Shown here one piece after another: positions 22,636 through 34,464 of a stretch of DNA of 64,000 bases. How positions within the stretch are numbered: the stretch's first letter is position 1; each line of letters begins with the position of its first letter. Origin of the DNA: Fremontodendron californicum (taxonomy: Eukaryota; Streptophyta; Magnoliopsida; Malvales; Malvaceae); contig JAULJL010000010.1 in the NCBI GenBank assembly GCA_030761205.1, positions 5,213,001 through 5,277,000 of the forward strand, written 5' to 3'. Position numbers and translations under genes: made by a program. The notes beneath the pieces were generated by a model that saw only the letters and a list, made by a program, of their open reading frames with translations, did no database searches and had not been told where the DNA came from.

Positions 22636-24149
22636 ATATAATATATATTACCATATTTAAAGACAGAAACAATGTGGCATAAGAGTTTGTTTGGATGGAG
22701 AGAAAAAAGAAAAAGAAAAAAAAAAAAAAAAACGAGTTTCCGAGTCCAGAAGGAAAGAGAAAAAGAAAAAGAAAAAACTATTGGGTGGATCCAAAAACTT
22801 TAAGACTGTGATTTTTTTTTTTGGTTTGATGTGACATAAGACGTTTGGCACATTGTGGGTGTGGGGTCCACACTACTTCCCACCAAACATGTGATAGCTT
22901 ATTGCCCACCTCTCCCACGCGCCACTCTTTTGCATTACTTATCAAGCCTTTGGGTGAAATGAACGTCTCCTTATGTAATAATTGTAATAAAAATAAATAA
23001 ATAAATAAATGAATTTTCACTCTTTTTTTTATAATAAATAAAATAAATTAATAGATAAATTATTTAGGGGTTGTGATTTCTTTTTTTAACATAAAATATG
23101 CGTTTTTTATTTTAAAAACTATCTTATTTGTTATCATTTGAATTTTCAAATTTTATAATCAAAATTAATAAAATGAGACATATTTTTATGGTATATTTAA
23201 AATAATACAAAATTACATTGTTAATGTATCAAAACTAACTGTTATTTATTTATACAACCATCAAATAGAATTATTAAAAAAATATGAATCTCTCGAGCTA
23301 CAAATAATAAATGTTTATTTACTAAATTCGTGATTTTTTTAATCAATAATAATCTTATAATGATGTTGAAAGATATTGGTAGTAAGGTCAATGGTATTGC
23401 CACTTTGGCTTGTAAAATTTTATAACAGTAAGAAATTAAAACTTGTTTTATGAAAATTCAAAATTTAAAAGTAAAAAGATTAAAAAAGCAATTAAAGTTA
23501 ATAATTCAATTTGAATTAAAGGGTCTGGTTATTAGAGTTTATAGATACTGATTAAAATTTATTTAATTATTATTTTTAAAAAGTTTTTTTTATATTTAAT
23601 ATATTATTTTTACTGAATTTAAGATAAAATAATTCGTTAATTATATATTTTTAAAATATCATCTTAATCAATGTCACATTTCTCTGAATTAAAATCAATA
23701 TTAATAATTGGCCTTTCTTGACAAAATCTTCAACTAAAAAATTATTAGAAAAAAGGAAAACAAAATGTGAAAGGAAGTGTTGGGTTGATCCAAATTAAGG
23801 GGGAAAATTTAAGAAAATGAAGAAGATTTTTTTTTTTTTTCATTATTTGTGGTAAGAATTTGGATTGTAGTTCACGCGCTGCACCAAAGCGGTAGAGTTG
23901 AAATTCTCGAGGCCGAAGAGGGCCTGTCAGCTGTTGCTATCTATGGGTCCATTTGTCCGGGCTCCTTGGGGGTTGAGGGCCCACAGAAGAGTGTAATTTC
24001 TTTTATAGGCCCCACCTAAAAGACACCCTTTCTGAATAAGCTATGTATTCCCGTTGTCAGCCATGAGCCTTGCCCATCCAGACTTTTGGCATTTACAGCT
24101 CTCTCTCCACTTTTCACTTTTTTTTTTACACTCTTTACTTTTAATAATT

Positions 24150-24410
24150 TCTATCATTTTGAGTAAAATTGATAATTTTAGATATGATAAAAACACGACA
24201 CGAGAAAAATAAATTAAAACACGATACAAAATAAAAAAATAATAATACGAACATGACATGAATATGTCAAAATCTATATAATTTGAATTATTAACGTGTC
24301 AAATTTTATATAAATATATAATACATTAAACACGATTATGACATGAAAAATTAACACAAACATGATACGACACGAATATACGAATTGTCGGATATAATTT
24401 TAAGTCCTTA
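24150..24410. repeat. Dispersed 'ACACGA' repeat, copy 1
   Basis: 'aaaaacacgacacgag', 'aatatgtcaaaatctatata', 'attattaacgtgtcaaat' and 'gacacgaatatacgaat' in family order. The copy-2 counterpart is at 43795. Confidence 0.6.
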
Positions 24411-27400
24411 TTCAATATTTAGTATATGTATTATTTTTATAAGAATTTTGTTAACGAGTGTCTTTTGGATACTTGTTAAGCTTAGTTAAATTATTATTTA
24501 TAAAAATATTTTGTACTAAATATAATATTTAATAATTAATTTGATAAATTTCAATGTATTAAAAATTATAATTTACTTAATATCAAAACTTTTTTTTTTT
24601 TATAAATCACAACAGCTCAAAGATGTTTTGATATTTCAATTATTGAATAATAGTTTCATAAAGAGTTTTGTTAAGGAGTTTCCTCAACCCTTTTTTAAAT
24701 TAGTTAAGATATTATTTATAATACTATTTTAGTATTTAATGTAATAACTATAGTTAATGAGATGAATTATTATTTAATATGATAATTTTAAAACGCTCTT
24801 AAGGCACTTGTTAGTAGAACGGCCTTTTGACAAATCCACAGGCTATTAGTTATAACCCGGAAAAGAGGTTTGAAGTAATTTAGACCACACTATTTTAAAT
24901 GAAGGATATTAACAATTATAGTTGTAGGTTCATTTGAACGGTCAATGAAAGGGTTTTTACTTTCGGTTCATGATGCTGTAGAAATTATTTTCATCGGTCA
25001 TCCAAACGAAATGTTAATTAAAATGAAAGTTCAATCTCTTTTCAATGAAGTTCGAAAAGCCAACTTGGAAAAAAAAAATAATTAGGGTTTTGATGTTATG
25101 TTATTATTATAACTATAACAATGGTGATAATTAATTGTAAGTATTGAAATGCATTAATCATCAATTTTGGGTAACCAAAAGTGGAAAATTTATCTGTCAT
25201 TATCTGATTAGGACATTATATATCTTTCATGTTTCAACGACCTCATCCATTCCTTTTATAAGCTGAAATGATAGCCATTGCTGAACTTTTCAAGTATATC
25301 TTTCGGCACCATAGTATATCAGTATTATTTTCATGTAGACTTTACTCACTTTGGATATATATCAGAAAGGATCTGATGATGTAATAATTCTATACAGTCT
25401 AATTTGAAATAATAACTAATTAATTATTTTTAATACACTTATCAAAATTATTTACACATGAAATTTACTGGTAATGACTCTATATTAGATTTGTCTAAGA
25501 GTTGTACTTAGGTTTGCTCATGAGTCGGGTCGGGTCGGGTCAGACCGATCTGAATTTTTTTCTACCTTACTAGACCTGGCCCTTTGGCTCGGGTTACTGC
25601 TCACTTTATATCAAAAAAAAAAAAAAAAATTTATATTAATATTTATATATTTTTATAATTAAATTTAAATAAAAAATTATTTTTTAATTAATGAATAGTG
25701 ATTCGAGCTAAGCTGGCCCGGATCACTAAAACACCTACCCAGACCCGATCCAATAAGAACCGAACGGACTGTCCAATCCATAAACAGATTTAGTGACTTG
25801 TGCTACTCATTCACGTCCAAAAGCACATTTAATATCTACCCATATTTCAAAGTAAATAAAATTTAAACAGTCATAAGATTTGTTGATATCCTATTTGGAC
25901 CGGCAATGGACAGTTCTACATATTGAGTAGGTGATAGATGAAACTTGCTATTTAATGATTCTATCAACGTACTAAATAAGGTTAAGAGGAAAAAAATGGA
26001 TCTTAAATTTGTTTTATTCTCTTTTTTTGGTAAGAAATTATGAGTCTAGTGAGAATTATTACTACTAATTGAAAGGGAGTTTGAATTGAGTTTGAATTAT
26101 CAATTCAACAATATTATACTTAAAATGTGTAATTTCTTTGAAAAACATATATTAATTAATGGAATGACCAATGTGAAATTGAGTTTATCAACCGACATGC
26201 TAGAAGTGGTTCACATGCATGATTTGTGCATGGGCAGCACCAAGTTGGCATATAAAAAAAAATGTTTTTTCCAAAACAAGAAATTAATTAATAGAAATTT
26301 CCTAATCAATCCAATGAATTCTTATCTATATATAAGAGAATTTAAACAAGCTAGTCCAGCTCTTTTGTATGTTGGAAATGGTAAATATTGTAACAAGTTA
26401 ACAACCGGCACAAGCCTATTCAATTCCAGTTGGACCTTACTAAATTAATTATAGACATTTATACAAAAACTTGTACTATTTATTTGTAATAATCCTAGTT
26501 TGTTCCTAAAAAGAAGACAGAAGCAATTTTTTTTGTTGGCCAGTTAGACAGAAGCAAATTAAAAACTTTTCGATGTATCAGATATTAAGATTATTTAAAG
26601 AATTTAAACTTTTCTTGGTTAAATAAGAAAAGAATTTAATTTTTTTTAATAAAAACTGAGAAAGTCTAAGAAAAAGAAAATGAATTAATTCCAAACCTTA
26701 AACCTTAAGAATTCACTGTAATCTTTTTATAAAGAAAATGGGATTACTTGGTATAAAGAAAAATTACTATTTGACATTTTGGTATAGTAATATGTCCCTC
26801 AAAGGCTCTAAATTAAGGAGTACGTTTTTTATACACCAATAATAAAGTTTTTTTAATTTTATAAGTGGGTATGTTTTTTATACATTAATAATAAAGGTTT
26901 TTAATTTAATTATACGAGATTAAAATATTGTTACATGTCTTATTTTTTTTAATTAATTTTTTTTCAATACCTTAAGACTTAAGAGGTATATCGCTTTGTT
27001 AATCCCACTTGTAAAATTTAAAATTTCATTGATAAATAAGATAATTTTTTTTTAAATTAAGTCTCAACTCAAAACTCATGCTTTTTCTTTAAAATAAAAA
27101 AATAGGGCTTTAAAAATTAATAGCGGCTAAGCCGAGTTTGAGTTAGAATTTGGCTTAATCATGGATGGAGAGCTTAGTGTTCCTTTATCCAATCTTTATT
27201 AAAATCAAATTATGTAGCATTTCTTGATTAATATAAAATTTATGTGTATGGTTTTCAAAAATCATGTCCCCACTATGGATATAAATAAGACACTCACCAA
27301 ACTGAAAAACTTTATAAAGTTTGATAGAGAATAGAGATAGGCTCTTTTTCATACTTATTATTATATTTTTATTAACCTTATTTATAATACTAAACAAATC

Positions 27401-27923
27401 CTCCTCTACTTTTTCATTTTGGATGATCTTCAATATAAAAAATGAAAATTTGTTAACTAAAAATATATGTGATATATATTTATTATTCATTTATTTGAAT
27501 ACTTGAGTTAAATATATATATATATATATAGAGGAAGGATCCACTTACACTAGTATAAAATTAATTTAGTTTTACATGTTTTTGTAATTTTTACACGACT
27601 TATATTTTTTTAATCCGACCGTTGTATTTCATACTCTATTCATGTAAATCGTGCACGTCAAATTTCGAGTAAATTAAAAATGTCTAAATATTTGTTTATT
27701 GTAAAAAAATTTCAACCGTTTAATATATATTAAAAAGACGGTATTCTTGATCGACATGATATGGATATCAGATCGATTCGAAACTTTACGTGCACGATGA
27801 GTGGGATAACATTGCCAAATCCAGCAATTGGTTTGTTAAAATATCAATAGCACACGAAGTTATTAAAGCATGTAAAACTAATTAGTTTTACACCAACGTA
27901 AGTTGATTCCTTTTAGTTTGCAA

Positions 27924-28449
27924 TGTTGATGGAATCTAATCACACATTGCCTACAAAAGTCAAGAACAATGGATATATAATAGGATATCCTTCTTACCTT
28001 AGACAATTGAATCAAGTGCTATGGGCTCAAGGTGCTAGTAGGCCCTCTTAGTGGGCTACTAATTATTTAATGTCAAAGATCTAGGGTTTAAAATTGTTGA
28101 TATAATTGTTTTTTTTTCGTTTTTAATTAATTCCAAAAATAAAAAATAATAATAATCAGTTATATTGAATAGTTATGTTTTTTTGACATCATAGCTGTTA
28201 TCAATAGACAGAACATTTACTTGAAGAGTTGTTGTCAAAAACACAACTCATGCCCAAAAGATAAGTTACTAAGAAATATAACTTTACATTGTTTATAAAT
28301 AGAGACTTTTCTATTCTGTCAATTTCATAATTATGCTTGGAACTTTTATGACTTTATTGTATTCTGAACGCATTATAAAGCCTAAAAAAAACTGTTTCTA
28401 CGTCTAAAGATCTGCATCCAAATCTCTCATCTCCATTATTTTTCTAACA
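27924..28449 (+). mobile_element. Possible solo LTR, 526 bp, copy 1 only
   Basis: Begins TGTTGATGGAATCTAA and ends TTTTTCTAACA (TG...CA), with a TATA-like TTTATAAATAGAG near 28292 in the last third, the layout of a Copia-type LTR. No matching 5-bp duplication: TGCAA before, ATTAT after. Copy 2 lacks it and about 20 flanking bp, so a deletion in copy 2 is equally possible. Confidence 0.35.
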
Positions 28450-29019
28450 ATTATATATATATATATATATAATTTAGGCTCGTCTTAACCTTTATTTATT
28501 TTAAGCCAAAGAGTTTATTTAGTAATCAAGAGATTACAATACTAGCAAAAAATTAGTAAAACCAAATATAATTCTATGCAAATTCAAAATGAACTAAAAA
28601 AATACCGACTAAAGAAAAACATCAAAACTAAACACCAAAAAAGTCACAAAGATACAAGAACATATGGTTACAAATACCAAAAACCTAAACACCTATAGAT
28701 CACAATTAATAATAAAACTCCAATAAACTCCGGCAAAAAAAAAAATCTTATAATAAGCAGCAAACCAACAAGCAATAGCAAAACCACCTGAAAGAGAAGA
28801 TCCTGCATGGGTCAAAAGCCATATTATGTATTCTTTATGAGAAATGAATTGAAGTGGGATATTTTGAATTACCTATCTCCCCTTATACATCCTTGTAATA
28901 TATACGTAAGAATTAAAAATGCTTGTCGACACGATTTAGTCTGTATACAATTTGCAAACTTGATCTTTGCCATCTAGGTTAAGCATAAGCTTAACCAACC
29001 TACCGAAGTAGCCTTTAAT

Positions 29020-29155
29020 TTGAATTCGAAATTTAGTTCAATTGGTTTATGCAGTTGCCCTTAAGATATGATATTCAATAAATTTGAAGTTCGAATCCCA
29101 ACATTTACAATCCTTTCTCTATGTTCAAACTACGATATTTTTTGTATTAAAAAAA
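29020..29155 (+). mobile_element. tRNA-derived SINE, in duplication copy 1
   Basis: 'tttagttcaattggtttatg', 'cttaagatatgatattcaat', B-box AAGTTCGAATCCCAAC and 'aaactacgatattttttg' before an A-run. Orthologous copy at 48058, so it predates the duplication. Confidence 0.7.
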
Positions 29156-29591
29156 CCAAACCTAGCTAATTATATATCTATATACAAATGGCCATATTAA
29201 GCGGCTGCAAAGAAATCAATAAAGTTGAGCTTTGTAAAGTTGGAAAAGAAATTCTGCCCAAGTTGAAATTTGATTGTGAAGTTGGCTTGTTTTTTGATCG
29301 AAAATGACACCATTAATGGTGACTTTTGAGGTCATTTGTTGTCGCAAAGATATTTCAAATGGAAGTTCGTGGTTTATTGGCCAAAAAAGAAGAAGCTCGT
29401 GGTTTCAAAGTAGCAACTAGCAACCTTCCTAGCTAGTTGAAATTTTTAATCATGAAATTAAACCATGTGGTGAAACAGTGATTTTTTTTTTTCTCTCCTT
29501 AAATATCATAAACATCTTTTTCTCATTATTACTTAAGGGGCAAGTTAATTTTTTGGGTGTTCACTTTTGACTTTTGTAGAACATTTTAACG

Positions 29592-31078
29592 AAGTTAATA
29601 GCACCAATGATCCTTAAATTATAAGATATATTTTATATTGATCTCTAAATTTCAAAACGTATTAAACTGGTCCTTGATTACAAGTATCATAACAAATTGG
29701 TCCTTACCGTTAGCTTTTCCGTTACCTTTACTGTAGCAATCAGCTTAGTGACACGTGTCACCAGCTGATTGCACCACATTTCTCTTTATTTTTTTTTCTT
29801 TTCCTTTTTCTTTATTATTTTTTCTTTGATATTTTTTAATAAATAAATGTAAATAAATATTTTTTATAAAATTAATGTAAATAAATATTTATATTTTATA
29901 AATTATTTAATTATTAAAAAATTAATTTAAATTATTATTTATCTTTTGTATTTATTTTTTCATTTTCCCTTTTTTTATTATTCTTTATAAATAAATATAA
30001 AAGATAAATAATAATTTAAATTAATTTTTTAATAATTAAATAATTTATAAAATATAAATATTTATTTACATTGATTTTATAAAAAATATTTTTTCTTTTT
30101 CTTCTTTCTTTTTTTCTTTTTATAAATAAATAAATTTCGTAAAAATTAAATAATTTATAATTTATAAAATATAAAATATTTATTTACATTAATTTTTTAA
30201 AATATATTTTTTACTTTTTTATTTTCCTTTTCTTTCTTTCTTTCTTTCCTTTTTTTCCTCTTTTCTTATAAAATTAATGTAAATAAAATATTTTATATTT
30301 TAAAAATTAATTTAAATTAGAATATGAATTATTATTTATATTTATTTACAAACAAGAGAAAAAGGGAAAAGATAAGAAAGGAAAAAATAAAAAACTTATA
30401 AATATAAAATAAATATTTTATATTTATAAATTATTTAATTTTTAGAAAGTTAATTTAAAATATAATATAATATAATATACTTATATATATATTGTATTTG
30501 TTTATAAAGAAGAGAAAAAAGAAGAAAGGGAAGAAACAAAAAAAAATTTATAAAATTAATGTAAATAAATAGTTTTATATTTTTTTCAATTATTTGATTA
30601 TTACAATATTAATTTAAATTATACTGTAAATTATTATTTAGGTTTTAATATTTATTTGTAAAGAAGAGAAAAGCAACAAAAAGAAAGAAAGGAAGAAACC
30701 AAAAAATTAAAAATATTTTTTATAAAATTAAAGTAAATAAATATTTCTTATTTTTAAAATTAATTATATTTTTTTAAAAATTATTTTAATTTATAATATG
30801 AATTATTTTTTCTTTGTATTTATTTATATAAAAAAATCAAAGAAAAAATATAAAAGAAATAAAGAAAAAGGAAAAAAAATGAAGACAACTGCTGGAGCAA
30901 TCAGCTGGTGACACGTGTCACTAGCTGATTGCTAACGGTAAAGGTGACGGAAAAGCTATCGGTAGGGACCAATTTGTTATGATACTTGTAATCAATGACC
31001 AATTTGATACGTTTTGAAGTTTATGGACTAATATAAAATATACCCTATAGTTTGGGGACCATTGGTGTTATTAACTCT
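29592..31078. mobile_element. Fold-back Mutator-like element, 1,487 bp, copy 1 only
   Basis: Target duplication ATTTTAACG at 29583-29591 and 31079-31087; copy 2 has one ATTTTAACG at the empty site near 48644. Terminal inverted repeats of about 180 bp: GTTAATAGCACCAATGATCC on the left against the complement of a GGACCATTGGTGTTATTAAC end on the right. Each repeat ends inward in a palindrome around GACACGTGTC (29750 and 30910). The centre is AT-rich and itself folds (for example 29840-29930 against 30000-30075). No ORF. The 9-bp duplication and long TIRs indicate a non-autonomous MULE. Confidence 0.92.
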
Positions 31079-31704
31079 ATTTTAACGTCAAGTTTGCATC
31101 ATATCTGTTAAAGGTTGGGTTACTCAATTAATGGACTCGATTCGAATTGCATTAGATTTAAATATAATATTTTAGATTTGAACCTAGTTTAATTCGATTT
31201 GAATTATTATTTAATTAATAAAATTTATTTTTATTTAAATATAATTATAAATATAAAAATTTTAATAAAAAAATAATATTTTAAAATTTTAAAAAGTAAA
31301 ATAGATTTTTAGGCCCGACGAATTGGGTCGAGTCTTGGATAGGTAATTTTTTTCTATCCAAATCTGGCTCGATCTATGGATAGCTCTAGTTTGCATTTTA
31401 TTTATAAGTAAACTGATTAAATGTGATTTTTTATAGTAATTTCAATGTTGAAAATATGGATCGGACCGATCGGTTGGATCGATTCAACTAGGAACCAATG
31501 GCCTGTCTGATCCGGTACATATAAAAAAAAAAATTGAGTATCTAAGGAATCAGTAGAAACTTGACTCAACCGATAAAAAACCAGATTAAACCGAATTTTT
31601 TCTTTATTTTATTAAAAAAATATTTATAAGTGATGAAATTTAAACTTTTAACCTTTTAATAATATATTAAAGATTATACCATTAATTATTTTTATTAATT
31701 AATT

Positions 31705-32521
31705 ATTATATTTAATATTAATTGAACAATACGATTCAATCAATGACAGGTCTCAAGAGCCCAATCTGATTTTTTATTTATTGATAATTTTCACTTGGAT
31801 GTTGAATAAATAAATGTCATAATTTTTAATAATAAGAGCTTTCTGATATCAAATGAGCCGGTACAATCTACATTCTAAAGAGCATCATTGATGGGTTGAT
31901 TTTTGGGAATTGATGAGCTCATGAAATTTAAGTTTCAATTTGGACACACTTTTTCTTTTTTTTCCTAAGTCAGAATATATTAATAAAGAAGGAAGTACAT
32001 GCAAGATAGTAAGCTCTCAAGAAAGCACCGAACATATTAGAGAGTATCAAAAACAGAGCAGAGGCAAAGACATAATAAGCACCAATATCCAAATCACCTA
32101 TCCAAAAATTTCCAGCATCACCACCGGGTCATGAACATCCCAATTCGAGAAGCATCAGCCATTCCATTTGCTTTTCGAAAGACATTCGATAATTTGAATC
32201 CAAAATTTAACTCAATTAGTTCATGTAAGCATCTTTTAGAAACGACATTTAGTAAATCTGGAGTTCAAATCTCAACATCTGTAATCCTTCCGCTTATCTC
32301 CAAAATATGACCTCCTTTATTTATATATTTAAAAAAAAAAAAAAATTGATAATCTCAAATCAGACGCAATTCCTATTGAATATTTGAGTTGTTTCTTTGC
32401 CGACTTAGGTTACTAGTTTGAAAATACGGTCTCTTCGTCTTTGAAAATTTTCTTTTCTTTTTATATTTAAAGTTGTTCGAGATTAAATTTTGATTACTGA
32501 AATTAAAAATTCAGCATTTTA
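31705..32521. other. Segment present only in copy 1, with LINE and SINE relics
   Basis: About 817 bp between sequences contiguous in copy 2 near 49230. Short similarity ('actaa') at the borders and no target duplication suggest deletion from copy 2. On the minus strand 32200-31955 reads ANGMADASRIGMFMTRW, then 'tttattaatatattctgact' and A-rich sequence, the usual end of a plant LINE (RNase H C-terminus, 3' UTR, poly(A)). A SINE follows at 32195. Confidence 0.5.
32195..32345 (+). mobile_element. tRNA-derived SINE copy
   Basis: 'tttaactcaattagttcatg', 'gaaacgacatttagtaaat', B-box-like GAGTTCAAATCTC, 'atctccaaaatatgacctcc' then an A-run. Confidence 0.65.
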
Positions 32522-33003
32522 CTAACATATTACATTATTGTTGGCAATTCTTTTTTACTCTTTACATATTAATTAGTCAATTTGAAGTTGATGAGCCTGA
32601 TCATCACCCTTCAATTTGGATTGATTTTAGTTCTTAAATCAACTTTGTTTGCAGCTACAAGAATGGGTTTTTAGTATAATTTATATTTGATACAATATCA
32701 TTCATTAAAAAAAATTATACATAGATAGTGAAACACAAACTAAAGTACCTGCAAATAGTCGGTTAAGATGGGAGGAAAAGCGCGGGAAAAATAACAAACT
32801 CTCTCAACTCACGTTTACCGGTTTTACTTGAGCTGGGAGTTTTCACTGGATTTCATCGATTTCCTCCTTAATTTCTTCACTTTTTCATTGATTCTTCTTC
32901 AAATCTGAATCAATTTGCAAGATTATTCCTTTTTTCATCCTTTGTTGCCATTTTTGAGTATCGATTCCTTGAGAGTGAGATCTAGTGGTCGATCACAACT
33001 GGT

Positions 33004-34464
33004 ATGGAAATGATCACATCGGAAGTGAGATCTGGTACTTCCTTGAGAATGCCAAATGCTGAGGGAACTGGAAAACAGCAGGTTGAGCTTCAAGAAGCAA
33101 TCTTCCATGGAGATTCTATTAAGGATTCTCGAGGGGAAACTGTATTGGGAGCAAAAAGTGTGATGGGGAAACGGAAGGAGTTAGTTGGAACTAACTCTGC
33201 TGAGGTGGCACAAGCTGTTGACTGGAGGAAGCTCTTTGCAACTTCTTCAAACCAGTCATTACAATTCTTCCCGCCAACAGAATATGAGGGCTCCATCACT
33301 GTCAAACCTCCTGAAGAGGTGTTTGAAGAAGGAGTCCAGTCATGGCAGAATTCAGTTGTTGCCCAATTCATAGGAAAGGCGCCTAACTTTAGCTCCTTTC
33401 ACAAATTAGCTAACATACTTTGGGGCAAGGAAGGAGCAATTGAGATTAAATCTGCAGGGCCAAACCTCTACATCATTCAACCCCCAAATGCAGCAATAGG
33501 AGATTGGATCCTAGAGCATGGTCCATGGCATATCCAGAATAAACCACTTATTCTGAGGAAATGGGAACCAGGGCTCAAATCACTGGAGTTTGATATGAAG
33601 AGGTTGCCAGTATGGATTCATCTGAAGGGCATCCCACTGGAATTATACACACAAAAAGGTCTGAGCTACATTGCCAGTGCTCTTGGCATACCTTTATACA
33701 TGGATCGCATTACAGCAAATCAACAGCGCCTTGCTTTTGCCAAGGTATGTGTTGAAATTGCTTCTGACACAGTATTGCCACGATCCATTAATGTGGAGAT
33801 GAGAAATGGCACCAGTATCCCTATAACTGTGGAAATTCCATGGTCTTTCCAAAGATGCAAACATTGCAGCACCTTTGGGCATATGGAAAAAGCTTGTCCA
33901 AGCAAACCAGCAGGGGTTACTAAGCCTCAAAATGAGGAACGTGTATGGATCCCTAAGGATAAGAACCCTAAACCTTTGAATGAACAGAATGTGTTGAATG
34001 AGCCAGTAATTGTTCAGCATATGATGAATGAACAGAAGGTGTTGAGTGAGCAGGGAAGGACAGCACTTGTTCAGAATGTGCATAATGAGCAGGGAAGCTT
34101 ACTGAGAAGGGAAGAACTTGTTCAGAATGACCAGGGAAGGGAAACATCAGCTCAGATGGTCAGTAAGGGAGGTAAGAAAGCTGAAGTTGCAAGCTCACTG
34201 AATAGGTTTGCAATCTTGAATTCAGTCTCTGATAATTCTGATGAGCTGACACACTCATCTAGTAAGGAAGGTACAAGCATTGAAAATGAGGTTGTGGAAG
34301 AAACATCTCATTACTCTCCCAAAAAGACTAGAGCTGCAGCAGCTGGGGTAGCTGATTTAATGAAGGCCCTGAAAACCAAGAAGAAAGGGCACATTGACAA
34401 AGGATCAAAGCAGGTCAAGACAGTGGTACCTGTCTTAGGAAGTTCTACCTCCTCCTCCTCATGA
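33004..34464 (+). CDS. LINE ORF1 protein: DUF4283 and CCHC zinc knuckle, 486 aa
   Basis: RNA-binding chaperone of the LINE, expected to coat its transcript. A DUF4283 domain covers roughly residues 110-270 (VVAQFIGKAPNFSSFHKLAN, then GDWILEHGPWHIQNKPLILR, then LPVWIHLKGIPLELYT). A zinc knuckle C-x2-C-x4-H-x4-C is at about 285-298 (CKHCSTFGHMEKAC). Residues ~325-385 are a low-complexity array of NEQ-type repeats (LNEQNVLNEP, MNEQKVLSEQG, HNEQGSLLR). The C-terminus is Lys-rich (MKALKTKKKGH). ATG at 33004 is the first in-frame start after a 253-bp leader. The stop TGA at 34462-34464 overlaps the ORF2 ATG. No breaks. Confidence 0.95.
   Translation: MEMITSEVRSGTSLRMPNAEGTGKQQVELQEAIFHGDSIKDSRGETVLGAKSVMGKRKELVGTNSAEVAQAVDWRKLFATSSNQSLQFFPPTEYEGSITVKPPEEVFEEGVQSWQNSVVAQFIGKAPNFSSFHKLANILWGKEGAIEIKSAGPNLYIIQPPNAAIGDWILEHGPWHIQNKPLILRKWEPGLKSLEFDMKRLPVWIHLKGIPLELYTQKGLSYIASALGIPLYMDRITANQQRLAFAKVCVEIASDTVLPRSINVEMRNGTSIPITVEIPWSFQRCKHCSTFGHMEKACPSKPAGVTKPQNEERVWIPKDKNPKPLNEQNVLNEPVIVQHMMNEQKVLSEQGRTALVQNVHNEQGSLLRREELVQNDQGRETSAQMVSKGGKKAEVASSLNRFAILNSVSDNSDELTHSSSKEGTSIENEVVEETSHYSPKKTRAAAAGVADLMKALKTKKKGHIDKGSKQVKTVVPVLGSSTSSSS

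Noticed and set aside
26086..26448. 120-aa plus-strand ORF
   Set aside because: The copy-2 counterpart near 45670-46020 has frame-changing indels and a lost start, so there is no sign of selection on the protein.
27185..27490. 101-aa minus-strand ORF
   Set aside because: Only about 45 residues persist in copy 2 (46757-46945), with frame-disrupting differences upstream; AT-rich and no recognisable domain.
29075..29110. B-box-like AGTTCGAATCCC as a tRNA gene
   Set aside because: No acceptor stem, anticodon arm or complete A-box at the right spacing; fits the SINE family instead.
31940..32134. 64-aa plus-strand ORF
   Set aside because: Antisense of a truncated LINE 3' end; the LINE reading lies on the minus strand.
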